Shown here: positions 23,699 through 31,514 of the stretch, piece by piece
How the letters are laid out: every line of letters starts with the position of its first letter
Numbering within the stretch: position 1 is the first letter of the stretch
NCBI GenBank assembly: GCA_021792455.1
Contig: JAJYUP010000016.1
Coordinates: 1-39,220, forward strand
Length of the DNA stretch: 39,220 bases
Source of the DNA: Actinomycetes bacterium
GTDB lineage: Bacteria > Actinomycetota > Thermoleophilia > Solirubrobacterales > Solirubrobacteraceae
Direction of reading: 5' to 3'
The notes under the pieces: model-generated
The model's input: only the letters and a program-made list of their open reading frames with translations
Told to the model about the DNA's origin: nothing
The model's database searches: none
Translations under genes and position numbers: made by a program

Positions 23699-24619
23699 TC
23701 AGTCCTCCTTGCTCGCTTCGGCGGCGCCGGCCTCAGCCGAATCGTCCGCCACGTTGTCATCTGCGGGTTGGTCGCTGCTTCGGACCGGAGCCGCGCCCTC
23801 GTCCGCTGGAGCCGCATCGCCTGAGGCCGTCTCCTGCTCAGACGCTTGCGCCGCCCCATCAGCGCCTGCAGCCTCCTCCTCAGGACCGGGGGCCTGCTCC
23901 TCCCCAGCGGCTTCGGACTGCTGCTCAGACGCTTGCGCCGCCCCATCAGCGCCTGCAGCCTCCTCCTCAGGACCGGGGGCCTGCTCCTCCCCAGCGGCTT
24001 CGGACTGCTGCTCAGACGCTTGCGCCGCCCCGTCAGCCGCCGTCTCCTCATCGGCGGCGAGGACCTCCGCCCTCGCGGGTGGGGGCGCGCTTGCCAGCTC
24101 GCCAGACTCCATCTTCTCCTTCACGGCTCCAAGGGCGAGTGCGAGGCCGCCAAGCAGAGCCGAAAGCGTGCGGACCAGTCCGCTCACAGGTGATGCGACA
24201 ACGCCTGCGAGCTGTCCATACAGGACTTCCCTCGATGGCAGCCGGGAGATCGCCACGACGTCCTCTGCGGCGAGCGCTTCAGCGCCCAGCAGGCCTCCCT
24301 TGAAGGGCAGCAGCGAGGTGAGGCGGGCAAAGTCCGCAATCGCCTTCGCAGCGACGGCGACATCACCACGCACGAACGCAAGTGCCGTAGGGCCTGTCAG
24401 CAGCGGCTTCAGAGCCTCAGCGCCTGCCTGCTCAGCAGCCCGTTCGGTCAGCGAGTTCTTCACGACTTTCAGGCTCGCCTCAGCGTCCCTCAGCTTCGCA
24501 CGCAGCTCCGCTGCCTGGGCGACGCTCAAGCCCCTGTAGTCGACGGCGAAAACCGCGTCTGACGCTTCGATGTCTGCTGCGATCTGTCCGATCGCAGCAC
24601 CCTTCTGCTCTCTGTTCAC
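23699..24619 (-). CDS. rplJ: 50S ribosomal protein L10 with long repeat-containing acidic tail
   Basis: Residues 1-170 are L10: start VNREQKGAAIGQIAADIEAS, AVFAVDYRGLSVAQAAELR, then KVVKNSLTERAAE. The GTG at 24619 matches the family start (MNREEK type) and has AGGAG just upstream. L10 anchors the L12 dimers to 23S rRNA. Normal L10 is about 165-180 residues. Here about 135 more follow, mostly Ala, Glu, Gln, Asp and Pro. Residues 195-223 and 224-252 are two exact copies of a 29-residue unit (beginning ADGAAQASEQQSEAAG), with a partial third. Confidence 0.95.
   Translation of the reverse strand: MNREQKGAAIGQIAADIEASDAVFAVDYRGLSVAQAAELRAKLRDAEASLKVVKNSLTERAAEQAGAEALKPLLTGPTALAFVRGDVAVAAKAIADFARLTSLLPFKGGLLGAEALAAEDVVAISRLPSREVLYGQLAGVVASPVSGLVRTLSALLGGLALALGAVKEKMESGELASAPPPARAEVLAADEETAADGAAQASEQQSEAAGEEQAPGPEEEAAGADGAAQASEQQSEAAGEEQAPGPEEEAAGADGAAQASEQETASGDAAPADEGAAPVRSSDQPADDNVADDSAEAGAAEASKED
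23835..24031. repeat. 87-bp perfect tandem duplication inside rplJ
   Basis: Copies at 23835-23921 and 23922-24008 are identical at every base read. A third copy runs for 23 bp (24009-24031) before diverging. The unit is 29 codons, so frame is kept. Identity at silent sites indicates a recent or continually homogenised duplication. Confidence 0.95.
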
Positions 24620-24949
24620 AAGGCTCCTGTTCCGGTCTTCTGCATCAGCCGCCGGAGGTCTTCGGTCGCCGCTGGCTGTTTCGATGAGGCACGCAGCATA
24701 GCGACGAGGGCGAGGCTTCGCGGCCTGCACCACCACCCTCAGAGCGTTCGCAGCATCGCAGCCGCTCTTCGCCTGCGGACCAAGCCAAGCCGCCCTCACA
24801 CGGGATCTGCACCGTCAGCGCGCCGCATCCACGTTCCAGCGCAGCGACGTCACCGCCGCTCGTCCTCACTCACTCGTCGTCATCAGGCGATCCACCGCAG
24901 GCGGCCCTCAGGTCATTCGCGGCGGGGTGACTCCGAAGGCCTGCTGCAT
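24620..24949 (-). promoter_or_regulatory. 330-bp rplA-rplJ gap (site of L10 leader in other bacteria)
   Basis: No gene is supported here; the open frame upstream of rplJ does not resemble L10. In many bacteria this interval carries the L10(L12)4-binding autoregulatory leader. GC-rich inverted repeats are present close to rplJ (around 24640-24680), but I could not align them to the known kink-turn structure. No clear promoter was seen. Confidence 0.35.
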
Positions 24950-25681
24950 CTAGGCGGCGACGCTCTGCGACTGCTGCTCGAGGATGTCCCTCACCCGCGT
25001 TGGATCGACCTTCACGCCTGGGCCCATCGTCGAAGCAAGCGTGATGCTCCGCAGGTAGCGGCCCTTCGCCGCAGCCGGCTTCGCCCTCACCAGCTCCTCG
25101 ATCACGGCTGCGTAGTTCTGGAGCAGCTTCTCCTGCTCGAAGCTCGCCTTGCCGATCAGCAGATGCACGATCGCGTTGCGATCGGTCCTGTACTCGACCT
25201 TCCCCGACTTCGAGGCTTCGACGGCACTCCCGACCTCCATCGTCACCGTGCCGACCTTCGGGTTCGGCATCTTGCCCGCTGGCCCGAGGATCCGGCCCAA
25301 TCTGCCAACGAGCCCCATCATGTTTGGCGCAGCGATCACGACGTCGAACTCGTCGAACCCCTCCTCGATCCGCTTCGCGAGGTCTTCTGCCCCGACGACG
25401 TCAGCCCCAGCCTCCTTCGCCTCGCTCGCCTTCTCGCCTTCGGCGAACACCGCGACCCTCACCTCCTTGCCGAGCCCATTTGGCAGGGCGATCGTGCCGC
25501 GCAGCTGCTCATCGGCGTGGCGCACGTTCAGGCCCGTCTTCACGTGCACCTCGATCGACTCGTCGAATTTCGCGCTGCTCAGGCTCTGCACGAGGGCCAT
25601 CGCCTCTGCCGGCTCATACTGCCGCTCGCGATCGACCCTGCTCAGTGCCTCCCTGTGGCGGCGTCCATGCAAGGGCCTCAT
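24950..25681 (-). CDS. rplA: 50S ribosomal protein L1
   Basis: The 243-residue L1 carries the family blocks [38 protein letters not shown] and [21 protein letters not shown]1 forms the mobile stalk that moves E-site tRNA and represses the L11 operon in several bacteria. Its ATG overlaps the rplK stop as ATGA (25678-25681), so it is translationally coupled to rplK. Length is normal. Confidence 0.97.
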   Translation of the reverse strand: MRPLHGRRHREALSRVDRERQYEPAEAMALVQSLSSAKFDESIEVHVKTGLNVRHADEQLRGTIALPNGLGKEVRVAVFAEGEKASEAKEAGADVVGAEDLAKRIEEGFDEFDVVIAAPNMMGLVGRLGRILGPAGKMPNPKVGTVTMEVGSAVEASKSGKVEYRTDRNAIVHLLIGKASFEQEKLLQNYAAVIEELVRAKPAAAKGRYLRSITLASTMGPGVKVDPTRVRDILEQQSQSVAA

Positions 25682-26103
25682 GCCTCCACCTCGACACCCA
25701 TCGAGCGCGCTGTCCCAGCGATCGTCTTCATCGCCTCATCGACATCGTGCGCGTTCAGATCGGAGAGCTTGCGCTCCGCGATTGCCCTCAGCTGCTCTCT
25801 CGTCAAGGTTCCAACCTTTGTCCTGTTCGGCTCGCTCGAGCCTTTCGCAACCCTCAGCGCCTGCTTGATCAGCACCGCTGCAGGCGGGGTCTTCGTAACG
25901 AACGTGAACGACCGATCCTCATAGACCGTGATGACGACGGGGATGATCGTGCCCGTTTCGCTCTGGGTCTGCGCGTTGAACGCCTTGCAGAACTCCATGA
26001 TGTTGATGCCATGCTGCCCTAGGGCGGGCCCCACCGGCGGCGCAGGAGACGCCTGGCCTGCGTTCGCCTGCAGCTTTATCGTCGTGAGAATCTTCTTCGC
26101 CAT
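25678..26103 (-). CDS. rplK: 50S ribosomal protein L11
   Basis: The 141-residue L11 starts [20 protein letters not shown] and includes [20 protein letters not shown], the N-terminal proline-rich domain linked to thiostrepton binding and stringent response. The C-terminal rRNA-binding domain follows ([19 protein letters not shown]). There is no good Shine-Dalgarno. A TAGGCT hexamer ends 8 nt before the ATG, compatible with a leaderless rplK transcript in addition to read-through from nusG. The triple palindrome lies 38 bp upstream. Confidence 0.97.
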   Translation of the reverse strand: MAKKILTTIKLQANAGQASPAPPVGPALGQHGINIMEFCKAFNAQTQSETGTIIPVVITVYEDRSFTFVTKTPPAAVLIKQALRVAKGSSEPNRTKVGTLTREQLRAIAERKLSDLNAHDVDEAMKTIAGTARSMGVEVEA

Positions 26104-26111
26104 CGCCTATC

Positions 26112-26117
26112 AGCCTA
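26112..26117 (-). promoter_or_regulatory. candidate -10 element for rplK
   Basis: TAGGCT on the minus strand (26117-26112) with 8 nt to the rplK ATG. The same hexamer at nearly the same distance precedes clpP. The region that would hold the -35 box overlaps the sequence between this element and the palindromes. Confidence 0.4.
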
Positions 26118-26222
26118 TCTCTCAGCTCTTGCATGTTGTTGCCAGCGGCGCATGCGCCGCTGGCTGGTCGGGCGCATGCGCCCGACCACGGGTCGGTGCA
26201 TGCACCGACCCGGCCCTTTCAT
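26115..26222 (-). CDS. possible 35-residue leader peptide through the palindromes
   Basis: An ATG at 26222 opens a 35-codon frame (MKGPGRCMHRPVVGRMRPTS, then QRRMRRWQQHARAER) ending at TAG 26115-26117. It runs through all three palindromes without a stop because each is 24 bp. A GGAGGAG sequence abuts the ATG, too close for a good ribosome-binding site. The peptide is very basic and has no recognised family. The palindromic origin of the sequence explains the open frame equally well, so this is weak. Confidence 0.15.
   Translation of the reverse strand: MKGPGRCMHRPVVGRMRPTSQRRMRRWQQHARAER
26141..26212. repeat. three abutting 24-bp perfect palindromes centred on GCATGC
   Basis: 26141-26164, 26165-26188 and 26189-26212 are each perfectly self-complementary 24-mers with no base between them. 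Left halves are GCCAGCGGCGCA, TGGTCGGGCGCA and CGGGTCGGTGCA. The inner 12 bp are GGCGCATGCGCC twice and GGTGCATGCACC once, while the outer six bases differ but stay fully paired. In RNA they give three consecutive 10-bp stems with CAUG loops. They lie between nusG (stop 26267) and rplK (start 26103). Confidence 0.97.
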
Positions 26223-26266
26223 CTCCTCCGTGAACCTCACGCGCATCTCGCTTCAATCGCCCTCGC

Positions 26267-26788
26267 CTAGAGCTTCTTCACCTGGTCGAAGCCGACCTCC
26301 ACTGGGGTCTCACGGCCGAAGATCGAGACGAGCACCTTCAGCTTCGCAGCATCGTCGTTGATCTCCGCTATCTCGCCAGAGAAGTCGGAGAGCGGCCCTG
26401 AGACCACCTTCACCGTCTCGCCGATCGCGAACTGAGCGCGCGTGCGAGGAGCGCTCGCCACCTCCTTGTGCAGCAGGCGGTCGACCTCACCCTGAGTGAG
26501 CGGCACAGGCTCGTTCGCGGCACCAACGAAGCCAGTGACTCCAGGCGTCCCCTTCACGACGCCCCAGGAGTCCTCGTTCAGCTCCATGTTCACGAGCACG
26601 TACCCTGGCATCGTGCGCTTCTCGACGGTGACCTTCTGGTTGTCCTTCATCTCGGAGACCGATTCAGTGGGGACAACCACCTGACGCACGTTGCGTTGCT
26701 GGCCGAGGGACACGACCCTGTGTTCGAGATTCTGCTTCACCTTGTTCTCGTGCCCCGAGTAGGTGTTCACTACGTACCAACGAAACAT
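26267..26788 (-). CDS. nusG: transcription termination/antitermination factor NusG
   Basis: The 173-residue NusG has the NGN domain (FRWYVVNTYSGHENKVKQNL at the start, MPGYVLVNMELNEDSWGVVK near residue 60) and a C-terminal KOW domain (FAIGETVKVVSGPLSDFSGE near residue 120). It binds the RNA polymerase clamp and links transcription to Rho or to S10 of the ribosome. An AGGA sequence lies about 7 nt before the ATG. It follows secE after 139 bp, the common secE-nusG order. Confidence 0.97.
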   Translation of the reverse strand: MFRWYVVNTYSGHENKVKQNLEHRVVSLGQQRNVRQVVVPTESVSEMKDNQKVTVEKRTMPGYVLVNMELNEDSWGVVKGTPGVTGFVGAANEPVPLTQGEVDRLLHKEVASAPRTRAQFAIGETVKVVSGPLSDFSGEIAEINDDAAKLKVLVSIFGRETPVEVGFDQVKKL

Positions 26789-26927
26789 TGAGTATTCCTG
26801 GCTGGTGGGAGTTGACGGAAGATGAGGGCGCCGCTGAAGCCCGCCTCAGCGTGCAGGCGCACTGAAGAGCAGGCGGCAGGGACCGCCCTGCGGCCCGCGA
26901 AGTGTTGCGCACCGCATCAGGCGATGC

Positions 26928-27401
26928 TCAGAGGATGAGTTTGATGATGTGTTCTGCGACCCAGTCCGCAAGTCCGAGGTAGATGCCCGCGACGAGGACG
27001 AAGCCGAGAACGACCGCCGTCGCCTGCCAGACCTCTGGGCGATCTGGCCATTGAACTCGCTGCAGCTCCGCCCAGCTCGCGCGCAGGAACGCGATCGCCC
27101 TGCTGCCGGGGCGACCACCGTCGGAGCGTGACGTTGCAGACCGGTGCGAGGTGTGATCAGAAGGACGAAGCGAGCCTTCGTCAGGAGCACCCTCACCGAG
27201 CTCCTCGTCGTCGCGAAGCGGGCGCTCAACCCCTGCGGCCCCTCTGACAAGCGCGGCGTCGAACTCATCGACGTCAGCTGAGGCGTGCGTGAGCGCAGCC
27301 GGCAGGTCAGCCCTGACGAGCTCACCTGAGAGCAGCTCACCTGCCCCTGAGCCCGCCACCTCTCGACGTCGCTGCCTCGCATGCCTTCGTTCACGGCTCA
27401 C
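26928..27401 (-). CDS. secE: preprotein translocase subunit SecE
   Basis: The C-terminal 60 residues are SecE: an amphipathic helix (SWAELQRVQWPDRPEVWQAT) followed by one membrane span (AVVLGFVLVAGIYLGLADWV). It stabilises SecY in the inner-membrane export channel. The N-terminal part (about 95 residues) is charged, low-complexity and without recognisable motif; extended SecE proteins are known in actinobacteria. The frame is open to 27455, which would overlap rpmG. The GTG at 27401 with GGAG about 8 nt upstream is preferred, 14 bp after the rpmG stop. The exact start remains uncertain. Confidence 0.88.
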   Translation of the reverse strand: MSRERRHARQRRREVAGSGAGELLSGELVRADLPAALTHASADVDEFDAALVRGAAGVERPLRDDEELGEGAPDEGSLRPSDHTSHRSATSRSDGGRPGSRAIAFLRASWAELQRVQWPDRPEVWQATAVVLGFVLVAGIYLGLADWVAEHIIKLIL

Positions 27402-27415
27402 TTCAGCGCTCCGCG

Positions 27416-27580
27416 CTAGCGAGTCTCCCTGTGGCCGGTGTGCCTGCGGCACCAACGGCAGTACTTGCGCAGCGTGATCCTGTCAGGGTTGTTTCGCTTG
27501 CTCTTCTTCGTCTGATAGTTGCGGCGCTTGCACTCCTCGCAGGCGAGGGTGACAGCGATTCGAACGTCTCCGCGAGCCAT
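27416..27580 (-). CDS. rpmG: 50S ribosomal protein L33 (zinc form)
   Basis: This 54-residue L33 begins [20 protein letters not shown] with four cysteines (C14, C17, C41, C44) for zinc and ends [16 protein letters not shown]. It is the first gene of the rpmG-secE-nusG group. The open frame extends upstream to 27796, but homology fixes the start at 27580. No Shine-Dalgarno is seen. Between gene and candidate promoter lies a terminator-like hairpin. Confidence 0.95.
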   Translation of the reverse strand: MARGDVRIAVTLACEECKRRNYQTKKSKRNNPDRITLRKYCRWCRRHTGHRETR

Positions 27581-27621
27581 GTCGTCGGCGCCCCTGTCTC
27601 GTCGTTGCCGTCTGAGCGAAG

Positions 27622-27644
27622 AAAAACCCCGCCCAGACGCGAGG
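27622..27644 (-). terminator. terminator-like hairpin upstream of rpmG
   Basis: On the minus strand CCTCGC (27644-27639) can pair with GCGGGG (27632-27627), including one T-G pair, around a GTCTGG loop, followed by five T residues (27626-27622). It may end transcription from the upstream antiporter gene or attenuate transcription into rpmG. Confidence 0.5.
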
Positions 27645-27653
27645 TTGGAGGCA

Positions 27654-27659
27654 AGTCTA
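27654..27659 (-). promoter_or_regulatory. candidate -10 of the rpmG-secE-nusG unit
   Basis: TAGACT on the minus strand (27659-27654), identical to the hexamers before tRNA-Tyr and the LOG-family gene. It is 73 nt from the rpmG start and almost touches the terminator-like hairpin downstream. No good -35 is seen. Confidence 0.35.
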
Positions 27660-27743
27660 GCGCGCCTGAAGGCTGCGCGCATGGGATCGCTGCCGTCGCA
27701 GCGAGAGCTCGCAGGCCCTTTCGCCGGCGAGACGGGGCTGCAA

Positions 27744-27802
27744 ACGCCAAAGGGCCGCAGCAGCGCACGCCAAAGGGCCGCGGCAGCGCACGCCAAAGGG
27801 CC
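27744..27802. repeat. 23-bp tandem repeat upstream of rpmG
   Basis: ACGCCAAAGGGCCGC(A/G)GCAGCGC occurs at 27744 and 27767, with a shortened third copy at 27790-27802. It lies between the antiporter stop (27816) and the rpmG promoter region. 23 bp is not a codon multiple, in agreement with a non-coding location. Confidence 0.9.
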
Positions 27803-27815
27803 ATGACAGGGAGCG

Positions 27816-28865
27816 TCAGAGAGCCGCGAGCACCGCGACGATCACGTAGATCGAAATCAAGGCGAGGCCCTCGAACGCGCTCGCCTCGCCGTCGCCTGCG
27901 ACCTGCCAGACGATCAGCGTCATCAGGCCCAGCGCACCGATGTAGACGGGTTGCAGCGAGAACGTCAGCGCAGTTGGCAGCAGAAGCGAGATCAGCACGA
28001 GCGCGGGGTAGAGGAACGCGGCGATCTGGGCGACGGAGCTCTTCACGACTGAGATCGCGAGATCGAACTTGCCCTGTGCAGAGAGCACGACGCTCGAAGC
28101 ATGCTCGACAGCGTTGCCTGCGATCGCGACGATCACGAGGCCGGCGAAGGCCTTCGAGAGATGCAGCCTCAGGATCGCAGGACGCAGCGCGTCTACGAAC
28201 CACGCTGAGACGAAGCCTGATGCCACCCCAGCGAGCAGGAGCAGCAGCAGGCTGCCTGCAAGCGGCAGCCGCGCAAGCCCTGTCGACGCAACGCCGCCTC
28301 GATCGAACACGCTGCGCGCGATCCAAGCGCCATACACGACGAGCAGGCATGCAGCGGCGACGATCGAGACCGTCCTCGGCTGCGTCGTGCGTGGCGCAAG
28401 CCCAAGCGATCGACTCGACAGGACGATCGCGAACAGCATCACGAGCAGAAGCGTCACCGTGTCTCTCGGAAGGCCCTTCGCGAAGCGCATCCTGCCGCCC
28501 TTGGAGCGTGCGCTGCCGACGAGGATGACGATGCCGAGGAGCAGCAGGGCATTCGCGAGCAGTGACCCGACGATCGCCGTCTCGGCGACGATGAGCTCGT
28601 TCGCACCAAGCGCGAACACGATCACGAGCAGCTCAGGAAGGTTCCCAACCGTCGCATGAAGAAACCCTGTGACCGGTGCACCGAGGTGCTCGCCCACCTC
28701 GTCAGTCGAGAAGCTGAGGACCCAAGCGAGCCCAGCGAGGGCGAGTGCGGCGAGCAGGAACTGCGGCACAGGCGCGAAGCGCTCACCGTGGGCGACGGCG
28801 GCGAGCACGAAGGCCGCCGCGACTGCGAGTAGTGATGCACGCTGCAGCGGACTGAGGTTCGCCAT
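27816..28865 (-). CDS. CaCA-family Ca2+(cation)/H+ antiporter
   Basis: The 349-residue protein from ATG 28865 ([20 protein letters not shown]) has about 10-11 membrane helices in two halves. Each half carries an alpha-repeat of the CaCA superfamily: [20 protein letters not shown] near residue 70 and [20 protein letters not shown] near residue 243, with the acidic residues that bind the cation. This resembles Cax/ChaA antiporters that expel Ca2+ in exchange for protons; ion specificity is inferred. Start codons further upstream are open but non-homologous. A TATCGT hexamer 12 nt before the ATG and no Shine-Dalgarno suggest a very short leader. Confidence 0.88.
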   Translation of the reverse strand: MANLSPLQRASLLAVAAAFVLAAVAHGERFAPVPQFLLAALALAGLAWVLSFSTDEVGEHLGAPVTGFLHATVGNLPELLVIVFALGANELIVAETAIVGSLLANALLLLGIVILVGSARSKGGRMRFAKGLPRDTVTLLLVMLFAIVLSSRSLGLAPRTTQPRTVSIVAAACLLVVYGAWIARSVFDRGGVASTGLARLPLAGSLLLLLLAGVASGFVSAWFVDALRPAILRLHLSKAFAGLVIVAIAGNAVEHASSVVLSAQGKFDLAISVVKSSVAQIAAFLYPALVLISLLLPTALTFSLQPVYIGALGLMTLIVWQVAGDGEASAFEGLALISIYVIVAVLAAL

Positions 28866-28877
28866 CGGTTCGGCGCG

Positions 28878-28883
28878 ACGATA
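28878..28883 (-). promoter_or_regulatory. candidate -10 of the antiporter gene
   Basis: TATCGT on the minus strand (28883-28878), 12 nt before the ATG. The -35 region is not recognisable. Confidence 0.35.
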
Positions 28884-29066
28884 CCCGCTCTGGAGGGGGA
28901 GATGAGGCGAAGGCGAGCGCCTCGAGACAGACGGAGGCGACACGCATCGAGCGGCGGTGCACATCGAGAGGCGACCGACTGCGATCGGCGGTGTGCACCG
29001 GCGCGCGAGCACTTCGATGCGCGCAGAGCGCCTGCGGCGAATCAGACCAAGTACGCTTGCGTTGGA

Positions 29067-29852
29067 GTGAGGCTTGCGCGGTTCACTGTCGAAGGTGGTG
29101 TCAGGCCCCTCACTGGCGAGGTGAGAGGAGGTCGGGCGATCACGTTCGAGGAGCAGCGGCCCATTGAGGAGCTGATCGCATCTCGCTGCCTTCACCCTGC
29201 AAACGGCCGCTCCTTCGACCTGGCGGAGGTGAGGCTGCTCGCGCCGATTCAGGCCCCGCGCGCGATCTTCGGCATCGGCCTCAACTATGAGGATCACATC
29301 GCAGAGACAGGGTCGAGCCGCCCTGCGGAGCCGCTCGTGTTCCTCAAGCTCCCCTCCTCAGCATCACCAGGCAACGGCGAGATCCGCTGCCCTGCCGTCG
29401 TCAAACGCCTCGACTATGAGGGTGAGCTCGCCGTCGTGATCGGAGCCGGAGGCTCCGTGGCAGGGTATGCGATTGCCGACGACCTCACGGCGAGAGATCT
29501 GCAGAAGAGGGAGTCTCAGTGGACGAGGGCGAAGGGCGCTGACGGGTTCTGCCCATATGGGCCCTGGATCACGACCGTCGATGAGGTGCCAAACCCCCAT
29601 CAGCTCGCACTCCGCACGTGGGTGAATGGACAGCTGCGCCAGAACTCGAGCACCGCGAACATGCTCTTCGCAATCGACGAGCTGATCGAGTTCATCTCGC
29701 AGACCTGCACTCTCGCCCCAGGCGACCTGATCCTCACAGGCACCCCATCAGGCGTCGGCATGGCCTATGACCCTCCGCGCTTCCTGCAGTCAGGCGACGT
29801 CGTCAGGATCGAGATCGAGCGGCTCGGCTCGATCGAGCATCGCATCGCCTGA
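29067..29852 (+). CDS. fumarylacetoacetate hydrolase (FAH) family protein
   Basis: The 261-residue product from GTG 29067 (VRLARFTVEGGVRPLTGEV) matches the FAH superfamily of metal-dependent C-C hydrolases, isomerases and decarboxylases. Visible are IFGIGLNYEDHIAE (residues 68-80), the metal-binding RLDYEGELAVVIG with E118 and E120, GYAIADDLTARDLQ with D139, the lysine-containing RAKGADGFCPYGPW, and the C-terminal PGDLILTGTPSGVG. The exact substrate cannot be told; homologues act in aromatic catabolism or as oxaloacetate decarboxylases. A TACGCT hexamer 9 nt before the GTG suggests a leaderless start. It converges on clpP with only 7 bp between stops. Confidence 0.88.
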   Translation: MRLARFTVEGGVRPLTGEVRGGRAITFEEQRPIEELIASRCLHPANGRSFDLAEVRLLAPIQAPRAIFGIGLNYEDHIAETGSSRPAEPLVFLKLPSSASPGNGEIRCPAVVKRLDYEGELAVVIGAGGSVAGYAIADDLTARDLQKRESQWTRAKGADGFCPYGPWITTVDEVPNPHQLALRTWVNGQLRQNSSTANMLFAIDELIEFISQTCTLAPGDLILTGTPSGVGMAYDPPRFLQSGDVVRIEIERLGSIEHRIA

Positions 29853-29859
29853 GCGCGAC

Positions 29860-30459
29860 TCAGTGGCTTGCGAGGACCCTGTCGATCAGGCCGTACTCGA
29901 GCGCCTGCTCAGCGGTGAAGAAGCGGTCCCGCTCCATGTCTTCGTGGACCTCCTCGATGCTCCTGCCTGTGTGGTGCGCGTAGATGCGGTCGATCCGCTC
30001 GCGGATCGAGATGATCTCGCGAGCATGGATCTCGATGTCGCTCGACTGGCCTTCGAAGCCGGCGGATGGCTGGTGGATGAGGATGCGGCTGTTCGGCAGC
30101 GCTGCGCGCTTGCCCTTGGTGCCGCCCGCGAGCAGAAGCGAGCCCATCGACATCGCGATCCCAACGCACATCGTCTGGATCTCTGGCTTCACGAAGCGCA
30201 TCGTGTCGTAGATCGCAAGGCCAGAGTAGATCGATCCCCCTGGACAGTTGATGTAGATGGAGATGTCCTTGTCTGGCGCCTCCGCCTCGAGGTGCAGCAG
30301 CTGCGCGACGACGAGGTTCGCGACCTCGTCGTCGATCGGGCTGCCAAGGAAGATGATCCGCTCGTTCAGAAGGCGCGAGTAGATGTCGAATTCCCGTTCG
30401 CCTCTAGCGGTGCGCTCGATCACCATCGGCACGAGCTGATTTGCAGGCGATGAGCTCAT
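29860..30459 (-). CDS. clpP: ATP-dependent Clp protease proteolytic subunit
   Basis: The 199-residue ClpP has the full catalytic triad: S104 in [11 protein letters not shown]129 in RILIHQPSA and D178 in [18 protein letters not shown]. It forms a tetradecameric barrel that degrades proteins unfolded by ClpX or ClpC. The N-terminal segment is short ([20 protein letters not shown]). The ATG at 30459 lies 7 nt after a TAGGCT hexamer with no Shine-Dalgarno, so the mRNA may be leaderless. No clpX or second clpP is adjacent; many actinobacteria have two clpP genes. Confidence 0.96.
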   Translation of the reverse strand: MSSSPANQLVPMVIERTARGEREFDIYSRLLNERIIFLGSPIDDEVANLVVAQLLHLEAEAPDKDISIYINCPGGSIYSGLAIYDTMRFVKPEIQTMCVGIAMSMGSLLLAGGTKGKRAALPNSRILIHQPSAGFEGQSSDIEIHAREIISIRERIDRIYAHHTGRSIEEVHEDMERDRFFTAEQALEYGLIDRVLASH

Positions 30460-30466
30460 GCTCGCC

Positions 30467-30472
30467 AGCCTA
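30467..30472 (-). promoter_or_regulatory. candidate -10 of clpP
   Basis: TAGGCT on the minus strand (30472-30467), 7 nt from the clpP ATG. It lies inside a short sequence that duplicates the 3' end of the upstream aldo/keto reductase gene. Confidence 0.4.
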
Positions 30473-30552
30473 CAGGTTCACGATGCGAATCCTGGATGTG
30501 AGGCAGCCGTTCGCGGAGGTTGGCGCGAGCCTAGAGGTTCACGGTGCGCATG
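30467..30552. repeat. imperfect direct repeat of the aldo/keto reductase 3' end
   Basis: On the plus strand AGCCTACAGGTTCACGATGCG (30467) and AGCCTAGAGGTTCACGGTGCG (30529) differ at two positions and lie 62 bp apart. The second encodes the MRTVNL-stop end of the aldo/keto reductase; the first would read IRIVNL-stop. Confidence 0.85.
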
Positions 30553-31514
30553 CCCTGCTCGTCGTAGCGGTCGCCAGCGGGGGATCCGACAGCCTCCGCG
30601 AGCTGCTCGAGCTCGGCCTCGCTCAGCGTCATCTCAGCCGCTGCGAGGTTCTCCTCCAGGTATGAGACCCGCTTCGTCCCTGGGATCGGAATGATGTCCT
30701 GCCCCCTGCTCAGCACCCAGGCGAGCGCGAGCTGGGCGGGCGTGACGCCCCGCTGCTCCGCGAGCTCGCGCACCACCTGCGCGATCTTCGAGTTGTGCTC
30801 GAGGTTCTCGCCACTGAAGCGGGGGGCGCTCCTGCGGAAGTCCCCCTCATCGAGCTCCTCCGTCGAGGAGAACCGTCCCGCGAGAAACCCCCTTCCCAGC
30901 GGCGAGTAGGCGACGAGACCCACGTTCAGCTCCCTCAGCGTCGGCAGGACCTCCTGCTCGACTTCCCTGCTCCACAGGGAATACTCCGTCTGGACAGCGA
31001 CGATTCGGTGCGTGGCGTGCGCCCGTCGGATCGTCTGAGCGCTCGCCTCTGAGAGACCGAGGAAGCGAACCTTACCCTCCTCGACCAGCTCTGACATCGC
31101 TCCGACGGTCTCCTCGATCGGGACCTTCGGGTCCACGCGGTGCTGGTAGTAGAGGTCGATGTGGTCGACGCGAAGTCGCTTCAGCGAGCCCTCGCACGCC
31201 TCGCGCACGTACTCAGGGCGCCCATCGATCGTGCGCCCTCCTTCAGCGCGAGGCGCAAGCTTTATCCCAAACTTCGTCGCGAGGAACACCTCATCCCTGC
31301 GTGAGGCGATCGCCTCCCCGACGAGCTCCTCGTTCGTATGCGGCCCGTACATGTCGGAGGTGTCGAGGAAGGTGCACCCGAGATCGAGCGCGCGCCTGAT
31401 CGTCGCAATCGATTCAGCTTCGTCTGCTGATCCGTAGAAGGCGGACATGCCCATGCAGCCAAGCCCGATCTCTGAGACCTCAGGCCCGTGAAGCCCAAGC
31501 GCACGTGTCTTCAT
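30531..31514 (-). CDS. aldo/keto reductase
   Basis: This 327-residue NADPH-dependent oxidoreductase has the (alpha/beta)8 family layout: start [20 protein letters not shown], catalytic residues D51 and Y56 (DTSDMYG), K81 (ATKFGI) and H125 (YYQHRVD), and the C-terminal cofactor block [19 protein letters not shown]. It resembles the AKR13 / YajO-like group found widely in actinobacteria; the substrate is unknown. A GAGAGG sequence about 10 nt before the ATG may be the ribosome-binding site. It precedes clpP by 71 bp on the same strand. Confidence 0.92.
   Translation of the reverse strand: MKTRALGLHGPEVSEIGLGCMGMSAFYGSADEAESIATIRRALDLGCTFLDTSDMYGPHTNEELVGEAIASRRDEVFLATKFGIKLAPRAEGGRTIDGRPEYVREACEGSLKRLRVDHIDLYYQHRVDPKVPIEETVGAMSELVEEGKVRFLGLSEASAQTIRRAHATHRIVAVQTEYSLWSREVEQEVLPTLRELNVGLVAYSPLGRGFLAGRFSSTEELDEGDFRRSAPRFSGENLEHNSKIAQVVRELAEQRGVTPAQLALAWVLSRGQDIIPIPGTKRVSYLEENLAAAEMTLSEAELEQLAEAVGSPAGDRYDEQGMRTVNL

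Noticed and set aside
24645-24869. Short minus-strand frame in the rplA-rplJ gap
   Set aside because: Cys/Gly/Arg-rich, no ribosome-binding site and no similarity; more likely leader sequence.
26141-26212. The palindromes as a simple rho-independent terminator for nusG
   Set aside because: No U-tract follows on the minus strand (AACAACATGC follows), and three perfect abutting dyads are more than a terminator needs.
27581-27815. tRNA-Trp, which accompanies secE-nusG in many genomes
   Set aside because: No cloverleaf or GGTTCGAATC-type T-arm could be found; only repeats and the promoter/hairpin are present.
28866-29297. N-terminal extension of the antiporter to 29297
   Set aside because: The additional 144 residues overlap the FAH-family gene on the other strand and look non-coding; homology and hydrophobicity start at 28865.
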